In this document: piece after piece, positions 32,330 through 40,733 of the stretch
Position numbering within the stretch: position 1 is the first letter of the stretch
Layout: the number at the start of each line of letters is the position of its first letter
NCBI RefSeq assembly: GCF_030814215.1
Contig: NZ_JAUSUT010000001.1
Coordinates: 4,154,001 to 4,218,000, forward strand
Length of the DNA: 64,000 bases
Reading direction: 5' to 3'
DNA from: Amycolatopsis thermophila
GTDB lineage: Bacteria; Actinomycetota; Actinomycetes; Mycobacteriales; Pseudonocardiaceae
Made by a program: the position numbers and the translations under genes
The notes under the pieces: generated by a model
Told to the model about the DNA's origin: nothing
Database searches by the model: none
Seen by the model: only the letters and a program-made list of their open reading frames with translations

Positions 32330-32998
32330 GTGAGGAAGTTCGCCGGGTTCGGAGAGCACGCGGTCGAGTTCTACGACGGCCTCAACGCCGACAACTCGAA
32401 GCCGTACTGGGAGGACCACGTCGAGATCTACCGGTCCGACGTGCGGGCTCCGATGGAGGCGCTGCTGGCCGAGCTGACGCCGGAGTTCGGGCCCGGGTTC
32501 GGCGACGGGAAGGTGTTCCGCCCGTACCGGGACGTGCGGTTCTCCCGCGACAAGACCCCGTATAAGACGCACTGCGGCGGCGTGATCGAGCAGGGCCGGG
32601 GCGGCGGCGCCTACTACGTCGAGGTGTCCTCGGCGGGGCTGCGCGTGGGCGGCGGGTGTTTCCACCTCCAGTCCGACCAGCTGGCCCGGTTCCGGCAGGC
32701 GGTCGACACGGACATCCACGGCAAGGTCCTGGAGGACGTCCTGGCCGGACTGCGCCGCGCCGGGTGGACCATCGCGGGCGACGCGCTGAAGACGAAGCCC
32801 CGCGGCTACGCGGACGACCACCCGCGCCTCGAGTTGCTCAAGCACCGCTCCCTGTACGCGGTGAAGGCCTGGGAGCCGGACGACACCCTGCACGAGCGCG
32901 CGTGCCTCGACCGGGTGCGCAAGGCCTGGCGGCAGGTCCGCGCGTTCAACGAGTGGGCCCGTGACCACGTCGGCGTGAGCGAGAAGCCGCGCCGCTGA
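32330..32998 (+). CDS. DUF2461 domain protein
   Basis: A 222-aa protein of the DUF2461/TIGR02453 family: FYDGLNADNSKPYWEDHVEIY, FRPYRDVRFSRDKTPYKTHCG and YADDHPRLELLKHRSLYA are typical. Function is unknown across the family. The GTG start has no ribosome site and follows a TANNNT-N6 element, so the mRNA is probably leaderless. Confidence 0.87.
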   Translation: MRKFAGFGEHAVEFYDGLNADNSKPYWEDHVEIYRSDVRAPMEALLAELTPEFGPGFGDGKVFRPYRDVRFSRDKTPYKTHCGGVIEQGRGGGAYYVEVSSAGLRVGGGCFHLQSDQLARFRQAVDTDIHGKVLEDVLAGLRRAGWTIAGDALKTKPRGYADDHPRLELLKHRSLYAVKAWEPDDTLHERACLDRVRKAWRQVRAFNEWARDHVGVSEKPRR

Positions 32999-33206
32999 CG
33001 ACCGGGCCGCGCTCGGGCGGCGCGGGAGCCAGGGCCCCGGGTGCCCGGCTTCGCCCGCCCCGCCGGCGAGCCCGGCGCATCCCCATACCGGGTGACCTCG
33101 CCCCCGGCCGGGCAATCCGGCCTCCGACCAGCCGTGAGGCGGCTCACTGGTGAACCTTTCCTGAACCGTTTGAGAGATCGGTACAGACGTGCGCCGGGTA
33201 AGGGAC

Positions 33207-33212
33207 TACGCT
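33207..33212 (+). promoter_or_regulatory. possible -10 element of pyruvate kinase gene
   Basis: TACGCT, 8 nt before GTG 33221. No Shine-Dalgarno sequence is seen, which again suggests a leaderless mRNA. Confidence 0.45.
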
Positions 33213-33220
33213 ATGGGAAC

Positions 33221-34645
33221 GTGAGCCGACGCGCGAAGATCGTTTGTACTCTTGGCCCCGCGACCGCCACGGCGGACAAGGTGCGTGCCCTTGTCGAAGC
33301 CGGGATGGACGTGGCGCGGCTGAACTTCAGCCACGGCAGCCACGGTGACCACAAGCAGGTGTACGACCTGATCCGGGAAGCCGCGGCCGAGACCGGGCGC
33401 GCCGTGGGCATCCTCGCCGACCTGCAGGGCCCGAAGATCCGGCTCGGCACCTTCGCCGGTGGACCCGTCGAATGGCGCACGGGGGACGTCGTGCGCATCA
33501 CCGTGGAGGACGTCGCCGGCACCCACGACCGGGTCTCGACCACCTACAAGGGCCTGGCCAAGGACGCCAAGCCGGGCGACCGCCTGCTGGTCGACGACGG
33601 CAAGGTCGGCCTGGTGGTCCAGGGCGTCGAGGGCCCGGACGTCGTCTGCGAGGTCACCGAGGGCGGCCCGGTCAGCAACAACAAGGGCGTCTCGCTGCCC
33701 GGCATGGACGTCTCCGTCCCGGCCCTGTCCGGCAAGGACATCGAGGACCTGGAGTTCGCGCTCGAACTGGGCGCCGACTTCATCGCGCTGTCCTTCGTCC
33801 GCTCGCCCGCCGACATCGACCTGGTCCACCAGGTGATGGACCGCGTGGGCAAGGGCCGCCGCCCGGTGATCGCCAAGCTGGAGAAGCCCGAGGCCGTCTA
33901 CAACCTCGAGGCCATCGTGCTCGCCTTCGACGGCGTCATGGTCGCCCGCGGTGACCTGGGCGTGGAGCTGCCGCTGGAGCAGGTGCCGCTGGTGCAGAAG
34001 CGGGCCATCCAGATCGCCCGTGAGAACGCCAAGCCGGTCATCGTCGCCACCCAGATGCTCGACTCGATGATCAACAACTCCCGCCCGACGCGCGCCGAGG
34101 CCTCCGACGTGGCCAACGCGGTGCTCGACGGCGCGGACGCGGTCATGCTGTCCGGCGAGACCAGCGTGGGCCGCTACCCGATCGAGACGGTGCGCACGAT
34201 GTCCCGGATCGTCGAGGCCGTCGAGGCCGACACCCCGTCCGTGCCGCCGCTGTCGCACGTGCCGCGGACCAAGCGGGGCGTCATCTCCTACGCGGCGAAG
34301 GACATCGGTGAGCGGCTCAACGCCAAAGCGCTGGTCGCGTTCACCCAGTCCGGTGACACGGTGCGCCGCCTGGCCCGCCTGCACACGCGCCTGCCGCTGC
34401 TGGCGTTCACCCCGGAGGACAGCGTGCGCAGCCAGCTGGCGCTGACCTGGGGCACCCACACCGAGCTGGTCCCGTCGGTGGACTCGACCGACCGCATGAT
34501 CAAGCAGGTCGACCGCGCGATGCTGGAGACGGGCCGCTACCAGGCCGGCGACCTGGTCGTCATCGTGGCCGGCTCGCCGCCGGGCACCGTCGGGTCGACC
34601 AACCTGATCCGCGTGCACAAGCTCGGTGAGGACGACCACGCCTGA
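33221..34645 (+). CDS. pyk: pyruvate kinase
   Basis: A 474-aa glycolytic enzyme making pyruvate and ATP from phosphoenolpyruvate. Motifs: [85 protein letters not shown] and [26 protein letters not shown]. Full length, with the C-terminal allosteric domain (residues 355-474). GTG 33221 starts MSRRAKIVC, matching actinobacterial homologues. Confidence 0.95.
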   Translation: MSRRAKIVCTLGPATATADKVRALVEAGMDVARLNFSHGSHGDHKQVYDLIREAAAETGRAVGILADLQGPKIRLGTFAGGPVEWRTGDVVRITVEDVAGTHDRVSTTYKGLAKDAKPGDRLLVDDGKVGLVVQGVEGPDVVCEVTEGGPVSNNKGVSLPGMDVSVPALSGKDIEDLEFALELGADFIALSFVRSPADIDLVHQVMDRVGKGRRPVIAKLEKPEAVYNLEAIVLAFDGVMVARGDLGVELPLEQVPLVQKRAIQIARENAKPVIVATQMLDSMINNSRPTRAEASDVANAVLDGADAVMLSGETSVGRYPIETVRTMSRIVEAVEADTPSVPPLSHVPRTKRGVISYAAKDIGERLNAKALVAFTQSGDTVRRLARLHTRLPLLAFTPEDSVRSQLALTWGTHTELVPSVDSTDRMIKQVDRAMLETGRYQAGDLVVIVAGSPPGTVGSTNLIRVHKLGEDDHA

Positions 34646-34655
34646 GGCCGCCCCG

Positions 34656-34668
34656 TAGGCTTTCGACC
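34656..34668 (+). promoter_or_regulatory. leaderless -10 element before tesB
   Basis: TAGGCT (34656-34661), 7 nt, ATG 34669. Confidence 0.55.
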
Positions 34669-35598
34669 ATGACTGAGCTCGCTCGGGACGCGGCCGCGGG
34701 ACTGGATGCCCAGGAGGGCGCCGGAGGGCAGCAGGTGCTCGACAACCTCGTCGCGCTGCTGGACCTGGAGCGCATCGAGGAGGACATCTTCCGCGGGGTG
34801 AGCCCGCCGCACTCGCCGGTGCGCGTGTTCGGCGGCCAGGTCGCCGGACAGGCGCTGGTCGCGGCCGGCCGCACCGTCCCGCCGGAGCGGCACGTGCACT
34901 CGCTGCACGCGTACTTCATCCGGGGCGGCGATCCGCGCGTCCCGATCGTGTACGAGGTCGACCGCATCCGCGACGGCCGCTCGTTCACCACGCGGCGGGT
35001 GACGGCGGTGCAGCACGGCAAGGCGATCTTCGCGCTGTCCGCGTCGTTCCAGAAGACCGAACCGGGGCTGGAGCACGCGGACGAGATGCCCGAGGTGCCG
35101 GACCCGGAGACGCTGCCGACGTACGCCGAGCGCCTGCGGGACTTCCCGCGGCAGGCGCCGGAGGTGCAGATGCGCCCGCGGCCCATCGACGTCCGCTACG
35201 TCAACGACCCGCCGTGGGTGACCTGGCAGACCGGAGAGCGTCCGGACCGCAACCAGGTGTGGATGCGCGCGGACGGCGTCCTGCCCGACGACCCGCTGCT
35301 GCACGTCTGCGTCCTGACCTACGCCTCGGACATGACGCTGCTCGACTCGCCGCTGGCCCGCCACGGGGTGTACTGGGACCTGGACCGCGTGCTGGGCGCG
35401 AGCCTGGACCACGCGCTGTGGTTCCACCGGCCGTTCCGCGCCGACGAGTGGTTCCTCTACGACTGCGAGTCGCCCTCCGCCTCCGGCGGGCGTGGCCTGG
35501 CCACCGGGCGTTTCTTCAGCCAGGACGGCAGGCTGCTGGCGACCGTGGTGCAGGAGGGCCTGCTGCGGGTGCTCCCGAAGGACGGCGCGGGCGCCTGA
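34669..35598 (+). CDS. tesB: acyl-CoA thioesterase II
   Basis: A 309-aa double hot-dog thioesterase that hydrolyses acyl-CoA to fatty acid and CoA. Motifs: VFGGQVAGQALVAAGRTV, LHAYFIRGGDPRVPIVYEV, RDGRSFTTRRVTAVQHGKAIF, and the C-terminal catalytic region ASLDHALWFHRPFRADEWFLYDCESP. An insertion of about 10 acidic residues (LEHADEMPEVPDPET) is normal for actinobacterial forms. TAGGCT-N7-ATG suggests a leaderless transcript. Confidence 0.92.
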   Translation: MTELARDAAAGLDAQEGAGGQQVLDNLVALLDLERIEEDIFRGVSPPHSPVRVFGGQVAGQALVAAGRTVPPERHVHSLHAYFIRGGDPRVPIVYEVDRIRDGRSFTTRRVTAVQHGKAIFALSASFQKTEPGLEHADEMPEVPDPETLPTYAERLRDFPRQAPEVQMRPRPIDVRYVNDPPWVTWQTGERPDRNQVWMRADGVLPDDPLLHVCVLTYASDMTLLDSPLARHGVYWDLDRVLGASLDHALWFHRPFRADEWFLYDCESPSASGGRGLATGRFFSQDGRLLATVVQEGLLRVLPKDGAGA

Positions 35599-35616
35599 GC
35601 GGGCACGCGGTGGGAA

Positions 35617-35982
35617 TCAGCCCAGCGGGCTCAGCGACGGCGTCCGGCGACGGCGGAGGTGCTTGGTCCGCGGCTTCACCACGTCCTCGATCGCCGGCCC
35701 CAGGCTGAGCTGCGCCGCCAGGTAGGCCCGGCACGGCGTCCGCCCGCGACGGCGGAACAGCAGGCGCGACCGCCGGCTGCGGCAGACCGGGCAGTGCCCC
35801 CGGGCGTCGGGCGCGTGCGTGGCCAGCGTGGCGCGCAGCGCCTCGACGAGGAGGGGGATCTCGCGGACCGCAAGGTCGGCGGCCCGGTCGCGGTCGGCGA
35901 GGTCGACCGATCGGCTGAGATCGTCCAGCCTGCGCTGCACGGACGTCTGCAGTGGACCGACGATGGTGTCGCGGTCGAGCAC
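35617..35982 (-). CDS. small protein with Cys pair and basic C-terminus
   Basis: A 121-aa protein I cannot name. GTG 35982 has AGGAGG 5-6 nt upstream. Residues 1-60 look helical and coiled (LQTSVQRRLDDLSRSVDLADRDRAADLAVREIPLLVEALR). Then HCPVCRSRRSRLLFRRRGRTPCRAYLA resembles a treble-clef/zinc-ribbon half with three Cys and one or two His. The tail is Arg-rich. It is divergent from the XRE regulator gene, sharing a 196-bp region with a CTGCAA-T-TTGCAG palindrome. Confidence 0.65.
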   Translation of the reverse strand: MLDRDTIVGPLQTSVQRRLDDLSRSVDLADRDRAADLAVREIPLLVEALRATLATHAPDARGHCPVCRSRRSRLLFRRRGRTPCRAYLAAQLSLGPAIEDVVKPRTKHLRRRRTPSLSPLG

Positions 35983-36033
35983 GCCGCCTCCTGGGGGTGG
36001 TTCAGTTCGCGGAGGCGACATTACCGCGGCAAT

Positions 36034-36046
36034 CTGCAATTTGCAG
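36034..36046. promoter_or_regulatory. palindromic operator between divergent genes
   Basis: CTGCAATTTGCAG, 6+1+6 perfect inverted repeat, with flanking GCGG/CCGC also inverted. It is AT-rich against the local background. It is likely a site for the XRE regulator that starts at 36179. Confidence 0.5.
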
Positions 36047-36178
36047 ACCGCTCATGGCACAAGATACCTCACGGGGGTGAGCCGGCCGGGGCCCGTTTCC
36101 GGATTCGGCTGGTTAGATGGAGCGGGTTGTCCACGAGCCGCCAGGGGGGAATGCGCGGGCCGGAGTGGAGGTGCGGAC

Positions 36179-37030
36179 ATGAGCCGGGGTCAGGGTCCTA
36201 CGATTCGCCGTCGGCGGCTGGCGAGCGAACTGCGCCGGCTGCGGGAATCGGCGGATCTCACCATCGACGAGGTGGCCGAGAAACTCGAATGCTCGGCGTC
36301 GAAGATCAGCCGGATCGAAACCGGGCACGTCGGGGTCACGCCGCGCGACGCGCGGGACATGCTCGAGCTGTACGGCATGACCGGCGACGAGCGGGAGGCG
36401 CTGGTCCAGCTCGCCCGCGAGGCCCGCAAACCGGGCTGGTGGCAGGCCTACAAGGAGGTCTTCACCGGCACGTTCGTCGGGCTGGAGGCCGACGCCAGCT
36501 CGCTGCGGGCGTTCCAGGCCCTGCTCGTGCCGGGCCTGCTGCAGACCGAGCAGTACGCCCGCGCCGTGATCCGCGCCATGCGGCCGGACGCCGAGGAGTC
36601 CGACATCCAGCGCCGGGTCGCCGCGCGCACCGCGCGCCAGCAGCTGCTCACCGACCCCAGCCCGCCGGAGTACTGGGCCGTCATCGACGAGGCGGTGCTG
36701 CACCGCGTGGTCGGCGGCCCGGAGGTGATGGCGCACCAGGCCGACCGGCTGCTGGCCGTCGCGCAGCTGCCGCACGTCACCATTCAGGTGGTGCCGTTCG
36801 GCGCGGGCGCCCATCCGGGTATGGAGGGACCGTTCCTGATCCTCGGTTTCCCGGAGCAGGCCGATCCCGATGTCGTGTACGTGGACAGCACTTCGGGTGG
36901 TTTTTTCCTCGAGCTGCCCCCCGATGTGCGCCGCTATATCCTGATGTTCGATCATTTGCGTGCGACGGCTCTCAAACCCGACGACTCGGTCGAGGTGATC
37001 GCCGCGGCGGCCGAACGTTTTTCCCGATGA
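36179..37030 (+). CDS. XRE-family regulator with DUF5753 domain
   Basis: A 283-aa protein; ATG 36179 has GGAGG 8 nt upstream. Helix-turn-helix at residues 10-70 (LASELRRLRESADLTIDEVAEKLECSASKISRIETGHVGVTPRDARDML). DUF5753 follows (YKEVFTGTFVGLEADASSLRAFQALLVPGLLQTEQYARAVI... to the end). Such proteins are abundant in actinobacteria and are usually paired with a DUF397 protein, as here. Some pairs act in development, others may be toxin-antitoxin-like. No toxin activity can be read from the sequence. Confidence 0.9.
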   Translation: MSRGQGPTIRRRRLASELRRLRESADLTIDEVAEKLECSASKISRIETGHVGVTPRDARDMLELYGMTGDEREALVQLAREARKPGWWQAYKEVFTGTFVGLEADASSLRAFQALLVPGLLQTEQYARAVIRAMRPDAEESDIQRRVAARTARQQLLTDPSPPEYWAVIDEAVLHRVVGGPEVMAHQADRLLAVAQLPHVTIQVVPFGAGAHPGMEGPFLILGFPEQADPDVVYVDSTSGGFFLELPPDVRRYILMFDHLRATALKPDDSVEVIAAAAERFSR

Positions 37031-37086
37031 GGGTTGCCGGGTGAGCCGTACGAACGTGAGCATTGGGAAGTGAGGAGCGGGGAGAA

Positions 37087-37287
37087 ATGTCCCATGTGGA
37101 GCGGGTGACCCCGGTGTGGCGCAAGAGCAGCCACAGCGGCGGCGGGAACGACTGCGTCGAGGTCGCGATGATCGCCGGGGGTGTCGGCGTGCGCGACTCC
37201 AAGAACCCCGGCGGGGGCGAGCTGCACGTCTCCGCCGAAAGCTGGCGTGGACTGCTGCGCGCCGTGGGTGCGCTCGACCGCGCCTGA
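37087..37287 (+). CDS. DUF397 protein
   Basis: A 66-aa protein, with WRKSSHSGGGNDCVEVA, VGVRDSKNPGGG and SWRGLLRAV, the full DUF397 pattern. ATG 37087 is preceded by GGGGAG. It lies 56 nt after the XRE-DUF5753 gene, its usual partner. Confidence 0.88.
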   Translation: MSHVERVTPVWRKSSHSGGGNDCVEVAMIAGGVGVRDSKNPGGGELHVSAESWRGLLRAVGALDRA

Positions 37288-37300
37288 GCAGCCGAACGGA

Positions 37301-37350
37301 CGACCCCTTACGCCGCCGCACAGGGGATGGGGCGGGGTAAGGGGTCGTTT
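37301..37350 (+). terminator. terminator after XRE/DUF397 pair
   Basis: Arms of 17 nt at 37301-37317 and 37331-37347 (CGACCCCTTACGCCGCC inverted, one mismatch) with a 13-nt loop, followed by TTT. Confidence 0.75.
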
Positions 37351-37451
37351 CGCGTCCGGGACGAGGTGTTCGACCGATGCCGGGGCACCGCCCTCAGGAC
37401 GACTCTGAGGTTCACAAGGGGAACTGAGAGAGCCGGAAGAGGGAACTCCCG

Positions 37452-37622
37452 ATGCGCAACGAGTTGATGTTCGACGCGGTCCTGGCCGAGGTGGCCTACC
37501 GCCGTGAGCAGCTGGAGAACGCGGGCCGGCCGGGCCCCCGGTGGTTCGGCCGCCGACGGGCCGCGGTCCGCGTGCCGGAGCAGCGCCGCCCCAGCGCGGC
37601 CGAGCTGGTCCGGGCCCGGTAA
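37452..37622 (+). CDS. small basic protein of unknown function
   Basis: A 56-aa ORF, MRNELMFDAVLAEVAYRREQ... ending ELVRAR. The upstream GAGAGAGCCGGAAGAGGGA gives only a weak ribosome site. It is rich in Arg and has a WFGRRRAA centre. I do not recognise a family, but the codon third positions are G/C as in real genes here. It is 63 nt before the LuxR gene and could be a small partner. Confidence 0.55.
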   Translation: MRNELMFDAVLAEVAYRREQLENAGRPGPRWFGRRRAAVRVPEQRRPSAAELVRAR

Positions 37623-37684
37623 GGGGCGGGCGTGGTCCGCCCGGAGCGAAAACCCTGTCGGAACTGTCGGTGGGGTACGACAGA

Positions 37685-40600
37685 ATGAACCTCGTGCCCC
37701 GCCTCGGTTCCGGAATCCCACTGGTCGCCCGCACTGACGAGATGCGGCGGTTGCGTGCTGCCTTCGCCGCCGCCGAGCGGGGTGAGGCCGGTGCGGTGCT
37801 CGTGTCGGGTGACGCCGGGGTGGGCAAGACCCGCCTGCTGACCGAGCTGGCCGAGCACGCCGCCTCGCGCGGCGCGCTCGTGCTCACCGGCCGGTGCCTC
37901 GACGTGCGGGAGGGCGGTCTGCCGTACCTGCCCTTCGCCGAGGCGCTGGCCCCGCTGAGCCTGGACGAGGATCCGGTGGTGGCCGAGGCGGTGCGGGTGC
38001 GCCCGGCGCTGGCGCGGCTGCTGCCGCAGGGTGCGATGCCGCCGGCGCCGGACGGCGAGTACCCGGGGCCGGACACCTCCGGCGAGCGGGACGTGCCCTA
38101 CCGGGTGCGCCAGGAGCAGGACCTCGGGCAGCTGCAGCTGTTCGACGCGGTGCTGGGGCTGCTGACGCAGGTGGCCGCGCACCGGCCGGTCGTGCTGGTG
38201 CTGGAGGACCTGCACTGGGCCGACTCCTCCAGCCGCAACCTGGTGTCGTTCCTGCTCAACCGGCTGCGGACGCAGCGGTTGCTGGTGGTCGCCAGCTACC
38301 GCGAGGAGGACGTGCACCGGCGGCACCCGCTGCGGGCGCTGCTGGTCGAGATGGTGCGGCTGCCCGCGGTGGAGCAGGTCGAGCTGCGCCCGTTCGGCAC
38401 CGCCGAGGCGCGGGCGTTCGTCGAGGCGCTGGCCGACGGGCCGTTGTCGCCGGAGATCCTCGCGGGGGTCGCGGAGCGGTCGGAGGGCAACCCGTTCTTC
38501 GCCGAGGAGCTGATGGCCGCCGGGGTCGAGTGCCGCGATCTCCCGGCGGGGCTGGCCGAGGTGCTGCTGGCGCGCCTGGAACGGCTCTCGCCCGAAGCGC
38601 GCCGCGTGGTCCGGACCATTTCCGCGGCGGGCGACTCGGTGGCGCACGCGGCGCTGGCCGAGGTCACCGGTCTGGACGAGCTGGAGCTGGACGAAGCGTT
38701 GCGCGAGGCGGTGCACCACCACGTGCTGGTCATCGAGCGCGGTGCTTACACGTTCCGGCACGCGTTGCTGCAGGAGGCGGTGTACGCGGACCTGTTGCCG
38801 GGGGAGCGGGTCCGGATGCACGGGGCCTACGCGGCGCGGATCGAGCGCACGCCCCAGGGCCGCGGCCACGACGCGAAGCTGGCGTACCACAGCCTGCGCA
38901 GCCGGGACCTGACGACGGCGCTGCCCGCGTTGCTGCGCGCGGCCGAGGAGGCCGAGCGGCTGGGCGCGCCGGGCGCCGCGCTGCGGCACATCGAGCAGGC
39001 GCTGGAGATCTGGGACGCGGTCCCGGAGGCCGAGCGGCCCGCGGACGTCGGCGAGCTGAAGCTGCTGCAGGAGGCGTCCTACTTCGCGGCCACCTCGGGT
39101 GAGCCGGAGCGCGCCATCGCCTACGGCCGGTCCGCTGTGCAGAACCTGGGGCCGGACGTGCCGGCCGAGAAGGCGGCGAAGGCGTGGCGGCGGCTGGCCG
39201 AGGTGCTGCTGAACGCCGAGGGCACGCTCGACGAGGCGCGCGCCGCCATCAACCGGGCGTGGGAGCTGGTCGCGGAGGGCGAGCCGAGCAAGACGCGCGC
39301 GTGGGTGCTGGCGACGCGCGCGGCGATCCTGCGCAACGCGGGCCAGTACGAGGACTCCAGCTGGAACGCGCACACCGCGGTCGCCGACGCCCGCGCAGTC
39401 GGTGCCACCGGCGCGGAGGCCGCCGCCCTGGTCACGCTGGGGGCGCTGGCCGACTCCGCCGGCGAGCCCGAGGAGGCCCGCGAGCGCCTGCGGGAGGCCG
39501 AACGCAAGGCCGTCGAGTCCGGTTCGCTCAACGTCGGGCTGCGCGCGGTGTGCTTCCTCGCGTTCAGCCACGAGGACCTGGGCGAGTACGGCGCGGCGAT
39601 GGAGATCTACCAGCGCGGCATCGAGCGCGCGGAGCAGACCGGGCTGACCTGGAGCATCTACGGGCTCGAGATGCGCGCCCGGCACCTGACGCTGCGGTAC
39701 CTCACCGGCGACTGGCCCGCGATGGCCAGCACCAACGCACCCGCGCGGGGGGTGTCCAGCGTGCTGGCGGCGCGGATGACGGCGGCGTGGCTGCCGTTCG
39801 CCGTGGCGCGGGGCCGGGTCGCGACGGCCGAGAAGTACCTGGAGGAGCTGCGGCCGCACTGGCGGGCGGAGCCGTTGACGGCGATCGTGAGCGGTGCGAC
39901 GGGCGCCGAGCTCGCGTTCTGGCAGGGGGAGTACCAGCAGGCGCTGGCCTGGGTCCACAAGGTCACCGACTTCCTGCTGGCCTTCGACGAGGGCTACCTG
40001 CTCGCGACCGTCCGCCTCGGCGCACTGGGGGTCGAGGCGGCCGCGTCGTGGGCGGCCACCGCCCGCCGGCGGGGTGACGAGGGTCTGGCCGCCCAGGCGG
40101 CCGCGGCGGGGCGGAAGCTGATCGAGCACGTCCGCCACGCCGGCGCGCACGGGAAGCCGCGAGCCCGCACGCTCGGTCCGGAGGGCCGGGCCTGGCTCGC
40201 CCGCGCGGAGGCGGCGGCCAGTGGTCTGGACGGTCCGGCCGACCCGTCGTTGTGGGCGGTGGCGGTCGCGGCGTTCGACTACGGCGCGGTGTACGAGCAG
40301 GCGGTCTGCCGGTGGCACCACGCCGAAGCGCTGCTGGCCTCCCACGGCGATGCCGGCTTGGCGGCGAAGGAACTGCTGGCCGCGCACGAGGTCGCCGAGC
40401 GCCTGCGAGCCGAACCCCTGCGCGACGCGGTGCGCGAGGTCGCCCGCCGCGCGCGCGTCGACCTCCCCGGCGTGGCCCCGGAACCCCGGCCGCGCCCGGT
40501 CGTCGACCCACTCACCGGTCGCGAACGGGCCGTGCTGGAGCGCGTGGCCCTGGGCCGGACGAACAAACAGGTCGGCGAGGAGCTCTACATCAGCGAAAAG

Positions 40601-40699
40601 ACGGTCAGCGTGCACCTGTCCCGGGTCATGGCGAAGCTCGGCGCGAGCCGGCGCGCCGAGGCAGTCGCCATCGCCTACGACCGCGGCCTGCTCACCTGA
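37685..40699 (+). CDS. LuxR-family ATP-binding regulator (LAL/MalT type)
   Basis: A 1004-aa regulator. The N-terminal AAA/NB-ARC-like ATPase has Walker A GDAGVGKTRLL (about residue 37) and Walker B VVLVLEDLHWADSS. The middle ~550 residues are TPR-like helical repeats (EARERLREAERKAVESG). The C-terminal HTH is LTGRERAVLERVALGRTNKQVGEELYISEKTVSVHLSRVMAKLGA. LAL proteins often switch on secondary metabolite or catabolic genes after binding a ligand. ATG 37685 is chosen because it opens MNLVPRLGSGIPLVARTDEM, which reads straight into the ATPase; GTGGGG 9 nt upstream is a weak ribosome site. No metabolite gene cluster is adjacent. Confidence 0.9.
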   Translation: MNLVPRLGSGIPLVARTDEMRRLRAAFAAAERGEAGAVLVSGDAGVGKTRLLTELAEHAASRGALVLTGRCLDVREGGLPYLPFAEALAPLSLDEDPVVAEAVRVRPALARLLPQGAMPPAPDGEYPGPDTSGERDVPYRVRQEQDLGQLQLFDAVLGLLTQVAAHRPVVLVLEDLHWADSSSRNLVSFLLNRLRTQRLLVVASYREEDVHRRHPLRALLVEMVRLPAVEQVELRPFGTAEARAFVEALADGPLSPEILAGVAERSEGNPFFAEELMAAGVECRDLPAGLAEVLLARLERLSPEARRVVRTISAAGDSVAHAALAEVTGLDELELDEALREAVHHHVLVIERGAYTFRHALLQEAVYADLLPGERVRMHGAYAARIERTPQGRGHDAKLAYHSLRSRDLTTALPALLRAAEEAERLGAPGAALRHIEQALEIWDAVPEAERPADVGELKLLQEASYFAATSGEPERAIAYGRSAVQNLGPDVPAEKAAKAWRRLAEVLLNAEGTLDEARAAINRAWELVAEGEPSKTRAWVLATRAAILRNAGQYEDSSWNAHTAVADARAVGATGAEAAALVTLGALADSAGEPEEARERLREAERKAVESGSLNVGLRAVCFLAFSHEDLGEYGAAMEIYQRGIERAEQTGLTWSIYGLEMRARHLTLRYLTGDWPAMASTNAPARGVSSVLAARMTAAWLPFAVARGRVATAEKYLEELRPHWRAEPLTAIVSGATGAELAFWQGEYQQALAWVHKVTDFLLAFDEGYLLATVRLGALGVEAAASWAATARRRGDEGLAAQAAAAGRKLIEHVRHAGAHGKPRARTLGPEGRAWLARAEAAASGLDGPADPSLWAVAVAAFDYGAVYEQAVCRWHHAEALLASHGDAGLAAKELLAAHEVAERLRAEPLRDAVREVARRARVDLPGVAPEPRPRPVVDPLTGRERAVLERVALGRTNKQVGEELYISEKTVSVHLSRVMAKLGASRRAEAVAIAYDRGLLT

Positions 40700-40733
40700 G
40701 TGCCGAAGGCGGGTCGCCAGGCCCGGGCGGGGT

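Noticed and set aside
37496-40615. 1039-codon antisense open frame opposite the LuxR gene
   Set aside because: Shadow of the LAL gene, which has Walker motifs and a C-terminal HTH.
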